Positions 54,208 through 62,928 of a DNA stretch of 64,000 bases are shown one piece after another (position 1 is the first letter of the stretch; each line of letters begins with the position of its first letter). Position numbers and translations under genes: made by a program. A model generated the notes under the pieces. The model was given only the letters and a program-made list of their open reading frames with translations. It had not been told where the DNA came from and searched no databases. This DNA is from Paracoccus sediminis (GTDB lineage: Bacteria > Pseudomonadota > Alphaproteobacteria > Rhodobacterales > Rhodobacteraceae): contig NZ_FZNM01000015.1 of NCBI RefSeq assembly GCF_900188295.1, positions 1 to 64,000 of the forward strand. Reading direction: 5' to 3'.

Positions 54208-56170
54208 TGGCAGCCTCTTTGCGAAGGGTGGGCATCGTCGCCTCGACGGCCGGGGCCATGCGGGGGCCGAAAAGAGCCTCGCCGTCCGGGCTCCAGTGGT
54301 CGCCGTCGGACCAGTACAGGCGGTCGCAGTCATAGAGATCGCGGCCGATGTCGAAATCCAGCACCGGCAGCGCCCGGATATAGCCGATGCCGCTGTCGGC
54401 CGCCTGGGCGGCCAGGCGGTCCTCCAGCCTTTCGAAAATCTGCCGGTGGGCGGGACGCAGGCGCAGCAGGTCGGGCGCGCGGTCGCAATCGACCGACAGC
54501 ATGGTTTCGGCCGAGACATAGGGTTCGATCATGGGGCCGAACCAGGTCACGGGCACGATGGCGTCCAGACGTTCAAGCACCGCGAAGGCGCGGTCGATGG
54601 CGGCGTCGTAAAGCCGCGGGTCAAGATCGCTGCCGTCGGTGAACAGGGCCCGGTCGCGGCGCCGGCCGTTTTCATCGGTCAGCAGCCAGAATCCCGCCTG
54701 GACATAGACCGCCGATCCGATCCGGTCGGCATGGCGTTCCAGAAACCGCGGCAGGCCGGTCGTGGCGCAGTCCGATCCGGCGATATGGGGCCGGCATTCC
54801 TGTTGCGGCAGCCCCAGAAGAAACGGCCTGTCCGATGCCGCGACCATTGCTTTCCACGCATCGAGCGCGTGGGAATCGCCAAAGATCGCCAGGGCGGGAC
54901 CGTATCGGGCAAAGCAGCGTGCGACGCGGTCGTCCGTCGCCGCATCGTAATCCTGGATGAAGAAACGGCAGTCGCCGCGGTCCTCGGTGGCGAAATGGTC
55001 CATCTGGGCCATCCGGGTGATCCGGTCCAGCAGAGGGCGGTTCTGCGGCGACAGGCTGGCGGTGAAATACGCCTTCTGCGCCCCCGAATAATTCAGCGCC
55101 AGCCCCACCGCGGCGAACAGGACCGAGGCCGCGACCGTTGCCCCCAGCACCCGCCGGATGGGCCAGGGATGATGCCGCGCGGGCTGTTCGACATATTTCC
55201 AACTGAGATAGGCCAGCCCGATCGACAGGGCCGCCAGGGCCATCATCACTGCCATCGGCGGATGGTCGGGGCTGGCCAGCCGGGCAAGGGCGAACAGCGG
55301 CTGGTGCCACAGATAGGCGGAATAGCTTATCAGGCCGATGAACACCGGCCCGCGCATCGACAGCAGCCGTCCGACCGGCGTGCGGCCATCCGCGAACAGG
55401 ATGACAAGCGCCGTCCCGCCCACCGGCGCCAGGGCATAGAGCGACGGAAAGGGCGTGTTTCCGTCATACAGAAAGATCGACCCCAGGATCAGCGCCAGCC
55501 CCAGGGTCGAGGCCGGGGCATTGCCGGACCGGCCCCGCTTCAGGATCCAGATCGCGCAGAGCGATCCCGCCAGCAGTTCCCAGGCCCGGCTGGGCAGAAG
55601 AAAGAAGTTGGCGTCGGGCGCGCGCGCGGACAGGATCTGGCTGGCGATCAGGCTGGCCGCGAAGATCGCCCCCAGCACCATCAGCGCCAAACGCGCGCCC
55701 AGCCGCCACAGGCCCAGAAGCATCAGGGGAAACAGCACGTAATACTGTTCCTCGACCGCCAGGGACCAGGTGTGCAGCAGGGGCTTCAGGTCGGCGGCGG
55801 CGGCGAAATAGCCGCTCTCCTTCCAGAACAGGATGTTCGAGGAAAACACCGTGACCGCCGCGACGCTCTGGCTGAAATCCTGGAACTGGCTGGGCAGCAT
55901 CAGCAGAAAGGCGGGCGGGATGGTGCAGGCGATCACCACGAACAGCGCGGGCAGGATGCGCCGCGACCGCCGCGCATAGAATTCCAGCAGCGAAAAGCGC
56001 CCGGCGACGATCCGACCCAGGATGATCGTGGTAATCAGATAGCCGGAAATGACGAAGAAGATGTCCACGCCCACATAGCCGCCTGAAAAGACGCCCAGCC
56101 CGGCATGGAACAGGATCACCGGCAGCACCGCGACCGAACGCAGCCCATCGATCTCGGGACGGTATTTCAT
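54197..56170 (-). CDS. OafA-like O-acyltransferase with C-terminal SGNH domain
   Basis: A 657-residue two-domain enzyme. Residues 1-345 are the ten-helix acyltransferase-3 domain, beginning KYRPEIDGLRSVAVLPVILF with FHAG and the GVDIFFVISGYLIT block. About 400-650 is a periplasmic SGNH domain with FGDSHALD (Ser433 region) and DGDHWSPDG supplying the Asp-His pair. The family moves acyl groups, usually acetyl, to surface sugars. It is third in the run after the AlgI-like and AlgJ-like genes and overlaps the next GT2 gene. Confidence 0.92.
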   Translation of the reverse strand: MKYRPEIDGLRSVAVLPVILFHAGLGVFSGGYVGVDIFFVISGYLITTIILGRIVAGRFSLLEFYARRSRRILPALFVVIACTIPPAFLLMLPSQFQDFSQSVAAVTVFSSNILFWKESGYFAAAADLKPLLHTWSLAVEEQYYVLFPLMLLGLWRLGARLALMVLGAIFAASLIASQILSARAPDANFFLLPSRAWELLAGSLCAIWILKRGRSGNAPASTLGLALILGSIFLYDGNTPFPSLYALAPVGGTALVILFADGRTPVGRLLSMRGPVFIGLISYSAYLWHQPLFALARLASPDHPPMAVMMALAALSIGLAYLSWKYVEQPARHHPWPIRRVLGATVAASVLFAAVGLALNYSGAQKAYFTASLSPQNRPLLDRITRMAQMDHFATEDRGDCRFFIQDYDAATDDRVARCFARYGPALAIFGDSHALDAWKAMVAASDRPFLLGLPQQECRPHIAGSDCATTGLPRFLERHADRIGSAVYVQAGFWLLTDENGRRRDRALFTDGSDLDPRLYDAAIDRAFAVLERLDAIVPVTWFGPMIEPYVSAETMLSVDCDRAPDLLRLRPAHRQIFERLEDRLAAQAADSGIGYIRALPVLDFDIGRDLYDCDRLYWSDGDHWSPDGEALFGPRMAPAVEATMPTLRKEAANAP

Positions 56171-56192
56171 TGGTCCTGCCTATCCCGCGGTT

Positions 56193-57359
56193 TCATTGCA
56201 AAGGTCTCCCTTCCGGAATGCTGGCTGCCTTTCTGCGATCTTGTTCCTGTGTCCTTTCCGGGTTCCACCCGATAGTCGGCAGCAAGCGCCGGAAGGCCTC
56301 GGCAAAGATCCTGTTCATGGAGTCTTTGAAATGACCGTCGCCACCAAAATTCGTCGGATCGCGCGGATCGGCCAGATCTTTTGTGGCAAGATAGGGGATC
56401 CGCTGTTCGTCAAGCACAGGCTGCACCATCCGCAAAACATCCGCATCGGCCGGATCGCGCCCTTGGATCAGATAAACGACAGGAAGCTGTCCATCTTCGC
56501 GTGCAATTCGGGCAAATTCCGCAACCATCGTTTGCAGCGAAGCGGTCAGCGGATAACCCGCCTCCTCATTCAGGATACCCGCTTCGCGGCTGGCGATCGT
56601 CTGCATGGCCCAAGACCGACGCACAAGTCGTAACAAAGGAGACTGATCCAGAAAGGAATAGCCAAAGGAAACCTGCGAATAAAACGCATCTTCCTGGGCA
56701 AGCTGCCTTTGCCAGGCGGTCGCGGCCTCGGGGTCGTGGCGCAACCCGCGTTCCTGCGCCGCGCTTGTCACCAGCGGTTCGACCGGGCGCAGGCCGCCCT
56801 TTCCGTCGGGCCAGAACACCGGATAGGTCGTCGGGGCAGGCTGTTCGAAAGACCAGCTGCGATTGGACAGCGCCGCCATGCCCGGCAGGGACGACGACAG
56901 GATCGCCAGAACCGCTACGTCACCGGAACGCCGGTTCGGCCGATCCTTCAAAAACAGCGCATAGGCGAAATTCGGCGGCGCAGCGGGGCCGCCATGCAGA
57001 TCGATCCTCAGCGCGGGATCCTGTTCCGCCGCCGCCCGCATCATCTGCGCCAGAAACGACATACCATATCCCCGCAGCGTGCCCGGCGCAGGATCCTCGG
57101 CTGCAAACAGCCGTTCCGACTGGGCAATCGTATCGGGAATCCAGGCAACGTCGAACAGGTTTTCGGGCAGATCGGGATTTTCGATCCATTGGTCCAGCTT
57201 GCCCGGCACCGAACGGCCATAGTCGAAATACCGCTGCAAGGACGGCAGCGCACCATGATCGCCGCTGAGTTTCAGAGTCGCGGCGACGGCCAGATCCATC
57301 AAAGCCAGAAAGGCCAGAACCATGGCGGGAACTGCAAGATATTGTTTCATGCCCCGCAT
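56193..57359 (-). CDS. AlgJ/AlgX-like (SGNH) acetylation partner protein
   Basis: A 388-residue protein with an N-terminal signal/anchor (LAVPAMVLAFLALMDLAVAA). The late motif GGDGHFKDSMNRIFAEAF supplies an Asp-x-x-His-like pair and an earlier LIQGRDPADADVL lies in the fold, as in AlgJ-type proteins that transfer acetyl to polysaccharide in the periplasm. It starts 1-2 bp from the end of the MBOAT gene, strongly suggesting that the two act together. ATG 57359 is given; ATG 57350 is an equally good start. The reaction is inferred from the pairing. Confidence 0.78.
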   Translation of the reverse strand: MRGMKQYLAVPAMVLAFLALMDLAVAATLKLSGDHGALPSLQRYFDYGRSVPGKLDQWIENPDLPENLFDVAWIPDTIAQSERLFAAEDPAPGTLRGYGMSFLAQMMRAAAEQDPALRIDLHGGPAAPPNFAYALFLKDRPNRRSGDVAVLAILSSSLPGMAALSNRSWSFEQPAPTTYPVFWPDGKGGLRPVEPLVTSAAQERGLRHDPEAATAWQRQLAQEDAFYSQVSFGYSFLDQSPLLRLVRRSWAMQTIASREAGILNEEAGYPLTASLQTMVAEFARIAREDGQLPVVYLIQGRDPADADVLRMVQPVLDEQRIPYLATKDLADPRDPTNFGGDGHFKDSMNRIFAEAFRRLLPTIGWNPERTQEQDRRKAASIPEGRPLQ

Positions 57360-57360
57360 C

Positions 57361-58794
57361 TCAGAACTGGAAATAGATAAAGGCGGTGGTGGTGGTGGTC
57401 AGGCCGAAGGCCAGGAAATACAGCATCCCGGACCACAGCGCCGCCCGCGCGGGCGCCGGCAACGCCTCGTAGAAACGGCTGTTTCCGCTGACCTCGTTGC
57501 ACAAGTCCCAGATGAACAGCAGCATGATCCCGGCCAGTGTCGCCTGCGGCAGGGCCGGGAACGTCAGAGTGGACCATCCCGGCGCGGTGATGTCGAGCAG
57601 CCGCCCGGTAAAGTCCCGGATCTGTCCAAAGGATTGCGCCCTGAACAGCAGCCAGCCGTAGCAGACCACTTGGAAGAACAAGGCAATCCTGACGACACGC
57701 CACAGCCAATCGCCTGCGGACCGACGCACCCCCTCACCTGCATGGCCGTTGCGTCCGGCAAGCGCGCGATGGACAGACAAAAGCCCTCCCTGATATGCGC
57801 CCCACAGCACGAAATTCCAGGCCGCCCCGTGCCAAAGCCCCCCCAGCAGCATGGTCAGCATCAGGTTGCGATAGGTCTTCCATTCCCCATGTCGGTTGCC
57901 GCCCAGCGAAATGTAAAGATAGTCGCGCAGCCATGTGGACAGGCTGATATGCCAGCGGCGCCAGAATTCCTGCGGGTTCGCGGCGAAATAGGGCTGGGCG
58001 AAATTGCGCATCAGATCAAAGCCCAGCATCTTGGACACGCCGCGCGCGATGTCGGTATAGCCGGAAAAATCGCAGTATATCTGGATCGCGAACAGCCAGG
58101 TTCCGACCAGAACATCCAGTCCCGAAGGCGACGGGTTGGCATAGATGGCATTCACGCTGCCGGCCACCCCATCGGCGATGACGATCTTCTTGATAAGGCC
58201 GACAAGGCACAGCACGGCGCCCCGCGACAGTCCATCCCAGGTGATCCGCCGAGGGTTGACGACATTCGGCAGCAGATTCGTGGCGCGTTCGATCGGGCCT
58301 GCGACCAGCTGCGGGAAAAACGCCACAAACAGAGCGAAATTCAGGAAATCGGGTTCGGCCCGGATGTCGCGTCGATACACGTCGATCGTATAGCTGAGCG
58401 TCTGGAACGTATAGAACGAGATCCCCACCGGCAGGATGATGTTCAGGATCACCGGATCGGCGCGCAGCCCGGCATAGGTCAGCAGTTCGGTAAAGCTGGC
58501 AACGAAAAAACCCAGATACTTGAAGACGGCCAGCATCCCCAGATTGCCCGCCAGCGACACCCACAGCAGCATTTTCCTGCGCTGCTGCGAAACCTCTCGG
58601 TCCATCCTGAGAGCGACGAGATAGTCGATCGCGGTGGACAGAAAGATCAGTCCCAGAAAGCGCCAGTCCCAAGCGCCATAGAAGACATAGCTGGCCACCA
58701 GCAGCATCCGGTTCTGCCCACGATGGGAAAGGACCAGATACAGGGCAAAGACAACGGCGAAGAACAGCCAGAAATTCGCTTCCGAGAATATCAT
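57361..58794 (-). CDS. MBOAT family O-acyltransferase (AlgI-like)
   Basis: A 477-residue membrane acyltransferase that passes acyl groups from the cytoplasm to a periplasmic partner. Conserved features are SYVFYGAWDWRFL, FFPQLVAGPIERA, the RRWHISLSTWLRDYLYISLG block (His282) and GGLWHGAAWNFVLWGAYQG with the catalytic His322. About 10-12 hydrophobic helices are visible. It leads a run with the AlgJ-like partner, an OafA-like protein and a GT2. The product is likely an O-acetylated exopolysaccharide. Confidence 0.95.
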   Translation of the reverse strand: MIFSEANFWLFFAVVFALYLVLSHRGQNRMLLVASYVFYGAWDWRFLGLIFLSTAIDYLVALRMDREVSQQRRKMLLWVSLAGNLGMLAVFKYLGFFVASFTELLTYAGLRADPVILNIILPVGISFYTFQTLSYTIDVYRRDIRAEPDFLNFALFVAFFPQLVAGPIERATNLLPNVVNPRRITWDGLSRGAVLCLVGLIKKIVIADGVAGSVNAIYANPSPSGLDVLVGTWLFAIQIYCDFSGYTDIARGVSKMLGFDLMRNFAQPYFAANPQEFWRRWHISLSTWLRDYLYISLGGNRHGEWKTYRNLMLTMLLGGLWHGAAWNFVLWGAYQGGLLSVHRALAGRNGHAGEGVRRSAGDWLWRVVRIALFFQVVCYGWLLFRAQSFGQIRDFTGRLLDITAPGWSTLTFPALPQATLAGIMLLFIWDLCNEVSGNSRFYEALPAPARAALWSGMLYFLAFGLTTTTTAFIYFQF

Positions 58795-58927
58795 CCCAAC
58801 CGTTACCCGTTCCTCGGCCGCTTGCTCGTCTCGTCCAAAATGCCGTCGAAGGCAAGCCGCGCTTCATCCTGCTGGGCGCTTGACCCTCTGGCCTTGCGGC
58901 GTGATACCGCACAAGGCATGTTCTGTC

Positions 58928-59926
58928 ATGAAAAGCTTCGCCATGTCCCGGATTGCCGTCATCATCGTTAATTACAATGCCGCCGATCTGGCCGTCGCGG
59001 CGGTGGAAAGCGTCCGCGCGCGCCATCACGGGGGGCACCGGGTGGACATCCATCTGGTGGACAATGCCTCGCCCGCGGGGGATGGCGCGGTTTTGGCGCG
59101 AACAGCGCGCGACCGGAACTGGGGCGGGCAGGTGACGCTGTATCCCGAAACCGAAAACCACGGCTTCGGGCGCGGCAACAACCTGGTGCTGCGGCGTCTG
59201 GCCGACGGCGGCGATCCGCCCGATTTCGTCTTTCTTCTGAATCCCGACGCGCAGCTGGACAACGAGGCGATCGCGATCCTGGCCGATTTCCTGGACCGCC
59301 ACCCCAGGGCGGCGATGGCGGGGGCCCAGGCCCGCAATCCGGGGGACGATGCGCCGGTGCCCGCCGCCTTCCGCTTTCCGGGCGCGGCCAGCCATTTCGC
59401 CTCGGCCCTGAATTTCGGACCGGTGGCGCGGCTGATGACGGATTCGCAGGTGGCGCTTGGCGGCGCTCTGGCCACCCGGCGGGTCGATTGGGTGTCGGGG
59501 GCGGCGGTGCTGGCGCGGTTCGACGTCTGGCGGGATCTGGGCTTTTTCGATCCGGCCTATTTCCTGTATTACGAGGAGGTCGATCTGATGCGCCGCACCG
59601 CAAGGGCCGGATGGGAATGCTGGCATGTGGCCGAGGCGCGCATCATCCATGTCGAGGGCGCCTCGACCGACGTGCGCAGCGCCCGGTCGGATCGGGTCCG
59701 CCGGCCGGCCTATTGGTACGAATCCTGGCGGCATTATTTCCGCAGCAACCACGGAAAGGCCGGCGCGCTTGGCGTGGCGATGGCCTGGCTGGCCGGGGCG
59801 GGATTGAACCTGCCCCTGGCCCGGATCAGGGGGCAGCAACCGGCCGCGCCCCTGAATTTCTTCGGCGATTTCTGGCTTCTGGTCCTGCGGCCCCTGCTGG
59901 GACTGCGGCCCGGCCGGCCGCAGTAG
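58928..59926 (+). CDS. Family 2 glycosyltransferase (rhamnosyltransferase-like)
   Basis: A 332-residue GT2. It has RIAVIIVNYNAADLAVAAV, IHLVDNASPAGDG, a NHGFGRGNNL block and the metal site LLNPDAQLD, all typical of WbbL-type rhamnosyltransferases, with YFLYYEEVDLMRRTARAGW near the C-terminus. ATG 58928 is given; ATG 58943 would also keep the whole domain. It is divergent from the MBOAT run and convergent with the small spike-base-like gene (11 bp gap). Confidence 0.91.
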   Translation: MKSFAMSRIAVIIVNYNAADLAVAAVESVRARHHGGHRVDIHLVDNASPAGDGAVLARTARDRNWGGQVTLYPETENHGFGRGNNLVLRRLADGGDPPDFVFLLNPDAQLDNEAIAILADFLDRHPRAAMAGAQARNPGDDAPVPAAFRFPGAASHFASALNFGPVARLMTDSQVALGGALATRRVDWVSGAAVLARFDVWRDLGFFDPAYFLYYEEVDLMRRTARAGWECWHVAEARIIHVEGASTDVRSARSDRVRRPAYWYESWRHYFRSNHGKAGALGVAMAWLAGAGLNLPLARIRGQQPAAPLNFFGDFWLLVLRPLLGLRPGRPQ

Positions 59927-59937
59927 GGGCCGGGGCC

Positions 59938-60201
59938 TCAGCTCAGCCCGCAGATCCCCTCGGCCGAGGTGCCGGTCGCCCAGACGCGACGCACCCGCAG
60001 GTCCACAAGGCTGCCGGCGGCCAGGAACAGGGTGCCGGTGGTGCCGTCGGCCATGGTCACGCGCAGATCGCCGGACCGGGCCACGTTGATCGCGCGCGTC
60101 AGGATCGGCAGATCGGCCGCGTCATCGGGTTCGATGGTGAAGATCGTGCCGGCCGGGGCGGACAGTCCGGCGGCCACGCCTGAAAACTTGTCGATAATCA
60201 T
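59938..60201 (-). CDS. Spike base protein, RCAP_Rcc01079 family
   Basis: An 87-residue protein. The start (M)IIDKFSGVAAGLSAPAGTIF, the central DLPILTRAINVARSGDLRVT and the end LRVRRVWATGTSAEGICGL match my memory of the RCAP_Rcc01079 family, named for the Rhodobacter capsulatus protein at the base of the head spikes of its gene transfer agent. There is no signal peptide. The AGGA eight bases upstream is a good ribosome site. It stands alone between a GT2 and an exosortase, about 24 kb from the spike-like trio. The identification is strong in pattern but should be searched. Confidence 0.78.
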   Translation of the reverse strand: MIIDKFSGVAAGLSAPAGTIFTIEPDDAADLPILTRAINVARSGDLRVTMADGTTGTLFLAAGSLVDLRVRRVWATGTSAEGICGLS

Positions 60202-60295
60202 GATCGCATCCTTGGTCTGGTATTGACGCAGGATTAACCCGGACCGGTTAGCGAAGCATGAATCGGGCGTACGCAGGCGTTGCGCGCCGATCCCC

Positions 60296-61924
60296 TCAGA
60301 TGATCTGAAGGTTGCCCGTCAGGACGGCCGCGCCGAAGACGATCAGGTTGGCCACCGCATGGGCGACGATGCCCGCGACGATCCCTCCGGTGCGGCGGAC
60401 CACCCAGGACAGGATCAGGCCCGCCACGAAAGCCTCGGCCCAGCGGTCGTGCAGGGCGGCGAACAGCCCGGCCGTGGCAAGGGCCGCCAGCACGGTTCGC
60501 GCCAGGGTCGCCGGACGGTCGGGGGCCGATCCGCGCAGGGTGCTTTCCAGATAAAGGCGGAAGAACATTTCCTCGACCAGGGGCACCAGCAGCACGGTGC
60601 CGATGCCCCGGAACGCGAACCACAGCGGCACCGCCGTTCCCGACAGGCTGCCATAGGGGGGCGGCCCGTCCGATGGCGGCACCGGAACCGCCACCCACAG
60701 CAGGCTGATCGCCAGCCCGCCCAGGACCGCCCGGACCGTCCGGCCGCGGTCCAGCCGCCAGGGCAATCGGCGATAGATCGGCCAGAACAGGCCCACCGCC
60801 ACGGCCAGCACCATGACCCGGACCGGATACAGCATCGCCGGGGTCTGGCTGATCGCGGGAACGATGACGGCGGTCAGCATGAAGACCGCAAAGGGCAGGA
60901 TCTGGGCGGCCGCCGGATCCTGGCGCAGCGGCGGCAGGGGCGCCAGGGGCGTCATGGCCGCGGGCGCCCGGTGCAACGATGGGATGGTCCGGGCCGTCAG
61001 GATGATCCCCATGGCGATCAGCGTGAACATCACCCAGCCTGCATGGCTGTGAAACCCGCCCACGGCAAGGTCGGGCTGCCCCTCGATCCCCAGGATCAGC
61101 AGCAGGGTGATGCGCACCACGTTCAGGGCCGCACTGGCCGCGATGCCCAGCGGATACAGCAGCAGGACACGGGGAAACCGCAGTTCGGCCCGGAACAGCC
61201 ACAGATACAGCGACACGAACAGCGTCACCAGGGCGATCCCCTCGATCCCCGAACAGACCGGCGCGACCGAGATGCGGAACGTGTCGGTGCCGATGATCTT
61301 GCGCCCCGGTTCGGTGAACACCTCATAGCCCAGCAGCCCGATCAGCCACGTCACGGCCCGGAAGGTCGCGTCCGAGATCGCGTCCAGCCGCCACAGGGGC
61401 TGCAACTGCATCGCCAGGGCCGGGGCCGCCGCCCCCGCCGCCACGGCAAGCGCCAGCGAGGTTCCCGCCTCGGACAGAAAGGCCCGCCAGCGGCCGGGCG
61501 GCGCCAAAAACAGGATCAGCCCCGCCAGCATCAAGGCCATGCCGCCGAACCAGAAGGCAAAGGCCGGAAACAGCATCGCGCCGCCTTGGCCGTCGCGCAG
61601 GAACAGCACCGGCACCAGCGTCAGGGCCGCGCCCGCCGCATTCAGCAGCAGCGGGCGGATGTCGTGCCCGGCCGTGGAAAGCAGCCGGTGGAACATCGCC
61701 GGTTTCAGGAAAAACAGCAGCGCCACGGCGGCGACGGCGCAATACAGCCCCGCCAGGCCGCGGCTGCCGATGTTGCAGGCCATGTGCGGCCAGTTGGCCC
61801 GGCACGGGAAATCGACGCCATGCTTGAAGACCAGCCCGATCACCAGGAATTCGGCGGCAAGCAGGCAGGCGGCGACCAGCAGGGGCCGGCGGGGCGTCTG
61901 AACGGAAACGTCGGTCAGGCTCAT
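60296..61924 (-). CDS. xrtE: Exosortase E / CPBP protease fusion (VPEID-CTERM system)
   Basis: A 542-residue membrane protein with two enzyme parts. The exosortase part has Cys224 in VCSGIEGI, Arg271 in NVVRITL and His in FHSHAGW (about 292-294). The C-terminal third is a CPBP-type intramembrane protease with VEEMFFRLYL (Glu451, Glu452) and later His residues in FAALHDRW and AHAVAN. This fusion is the XrtE type, whose substrates end in a VPEID motif. I see no VPEID protein in the window, so it is probably to the right or elsewhere. ATG 61924 is chosen with AGGA upstream. It is downstream of the CpsD-like and Wzc-like genes. Confidence 0.9.
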   Translation of the reverse strand: MSLTDVSVQTPRRPLLVAACLLAAEFLVIGLVFKHGVDFPCRANWPHMACNIGSRGLAGLYCAVAAVALLFFLKPAMFHRLLSTAGHDIRPLLLNAAGAALTLVPVLFLRDGQGGAMLFPAFAFWFGGMALMLAGLILFLAPPGRWRAFLSEAGTSLALAVAAGAAAPALAMQLQPLWRLDAISDATFRAVTWLIGLLGYEVFTEPGRKIIGTDTFRISVAPVCSGIEGIALVTLFVSLYLWLFRAELRFPRVLLLYPLGIAASAALNVVRITLLLILGIEGQPDLAVGGFHSHAGWVMFTLIAMGIILTARTIPSLHRAPAAMTPLAPLPPLRQDPAAAQILPFAVFMLTAVIVPAISQTPAMLYPVRVMVLAVAVGLFWPIYRRLPWRLDRGRTVRAVLGGLAISLLWVAVPVPPSDGPPPYGSLSGTAVPLWFAFRGIGTVLLVPLVEEMFFRLYLESTLRGSAPDRPATLARTVLAALATAGLFAALHDRWAEAFVAGLILSWVVRRTGGIVAGIVAHAVANLIVFGAAVLTGNLQII

Positions 61925-62030
61925 GGAAAACATCCTACACGCGGCCGAAAGAGGGCCGCACACACTGCACATGACGGCGCCGGCCGGACCGGCCGGTTAG
62001 GAAATGCCCGCCGCGCGGGCGGAACCGCGG

Positions 62031-62906
62031 TCAGGCCCGTTCCGGCCCCTCGACGGCATCCACCTTTCCTTCGCTGTGGCGGTATCCGTTCAGGACCACG
62101 CCCAGGACATTGGTATATTCGCCCACCTCGCGTTCGCAGCTGTCGAAATCGCCATAGCGGGTCTGGTCGGCCCGAGCCAGGATCAGGGCGCAGTCCACAT
62201 GTTGCAGGAACGCGCGGGCGTCATCGCCGATCAGGATCGAAGGCAGGTCGAAGATCATGATGTCGGGCGCGTAATCCGCCTGAATCCGGGCCAGCGTGTT
62301 GCGGGTGGTGTCCGCCATCAGAAGCCGGGTCGGATCCGTTTCGGGCACGCCCGACAGAGCCAGGGCCAGATTGGGACCGACCCGCTGGCCATGATCGGCG
62401 AATGTCCGTTCCCCGCGCAGCAGGGGCGCGATCGAGGGCGGTTGCGGCAGGCCCAGCTTGTCGGACACGGACGGCGCGCGCAGGTCGAAATCGAACAGCA
62501 TGGACCGCAGTTCCGGCTGGCGGCCAAGCGCCAGGGCCAGGTTCACCGCGGTGGTCGTCTTGCCGCATTCCGGCAAGGGCGAGGTGACCGCCAGACGCCG
62601 CCAGCCGTTCTGGCGCATGTGATACAGGATCTTGGTGCGCAGCACGTCGAAAGGCGTCGATTCCTGGGATGCGTTCTGCGACAGGATGCGCGACCGGATC
62701 AGGGCGGCGCGGTCCAGCCCGGTTTCGGGCAGGGCCTGCCACAGGGCGTCCGTATCGCCGGGCGGAGCAGGGAAAGCCGGCTGCGCGGAGCCGGGGCCTG
62801 CAAGACCCTCGGGGGGCTGGGGATTGTCGGGGGGCGGGGGATTGTCGCCGCGTTCGGCCTCGCGCTTCTTGCGGGCGATCTCGATGGCGGCTTGCAGCTT
62901 TTCCAT
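62031..62906 (-). CDS. CpsD/CapB-type tyrosine kinase-like ATPase
   Basis: A 291-residue cytoplasmic P-loop protein of the BY-kinase/MinD fold. Walker A is SPLPECGKTTTAVNLALAL (about 109-127; Glu-Cys replaces the usual Gly-Glu). Walker A-prime is LFDFDLRAPS (about 137-146) and MIFDLPSIL is Walker B. The N-terminal 55 residues are basic then Pro-rich. There is no C-terminal tyrosine cluster, the usual autophosphorylation site. It starts 22 bp after the Wzc-like gene and would regulate chain length with it. Confidence 0.88.
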   Translation of the reverse strand: MEKLQAAIEIARKKREAERGDNPPPPDNPQPPEGLAGPGSAQPAFPAPPGDTDALWQALPETGLDRAALIRSRILSQNASQESTPFDVLRTKILYHMRQNGWRRLAVTSPLPECGKTTTAVNLALALGRQPELRSMLFDFDLRAPSVSDKLGLPQPPSIAPLLRGERTFADHGQRVGPNLALALSGVPETDPTRLLMADTTRNTLARIQADYAPDIMIFDLPSILIGDDARAFLQHVDCALILARADQTRYGDFDSCEREVGEYTNVLGVVLNGYRHSEGKVDAVEGPERA

Positions 62907-62928
62907 GAACCGGACTTTCCTTCGCGTC

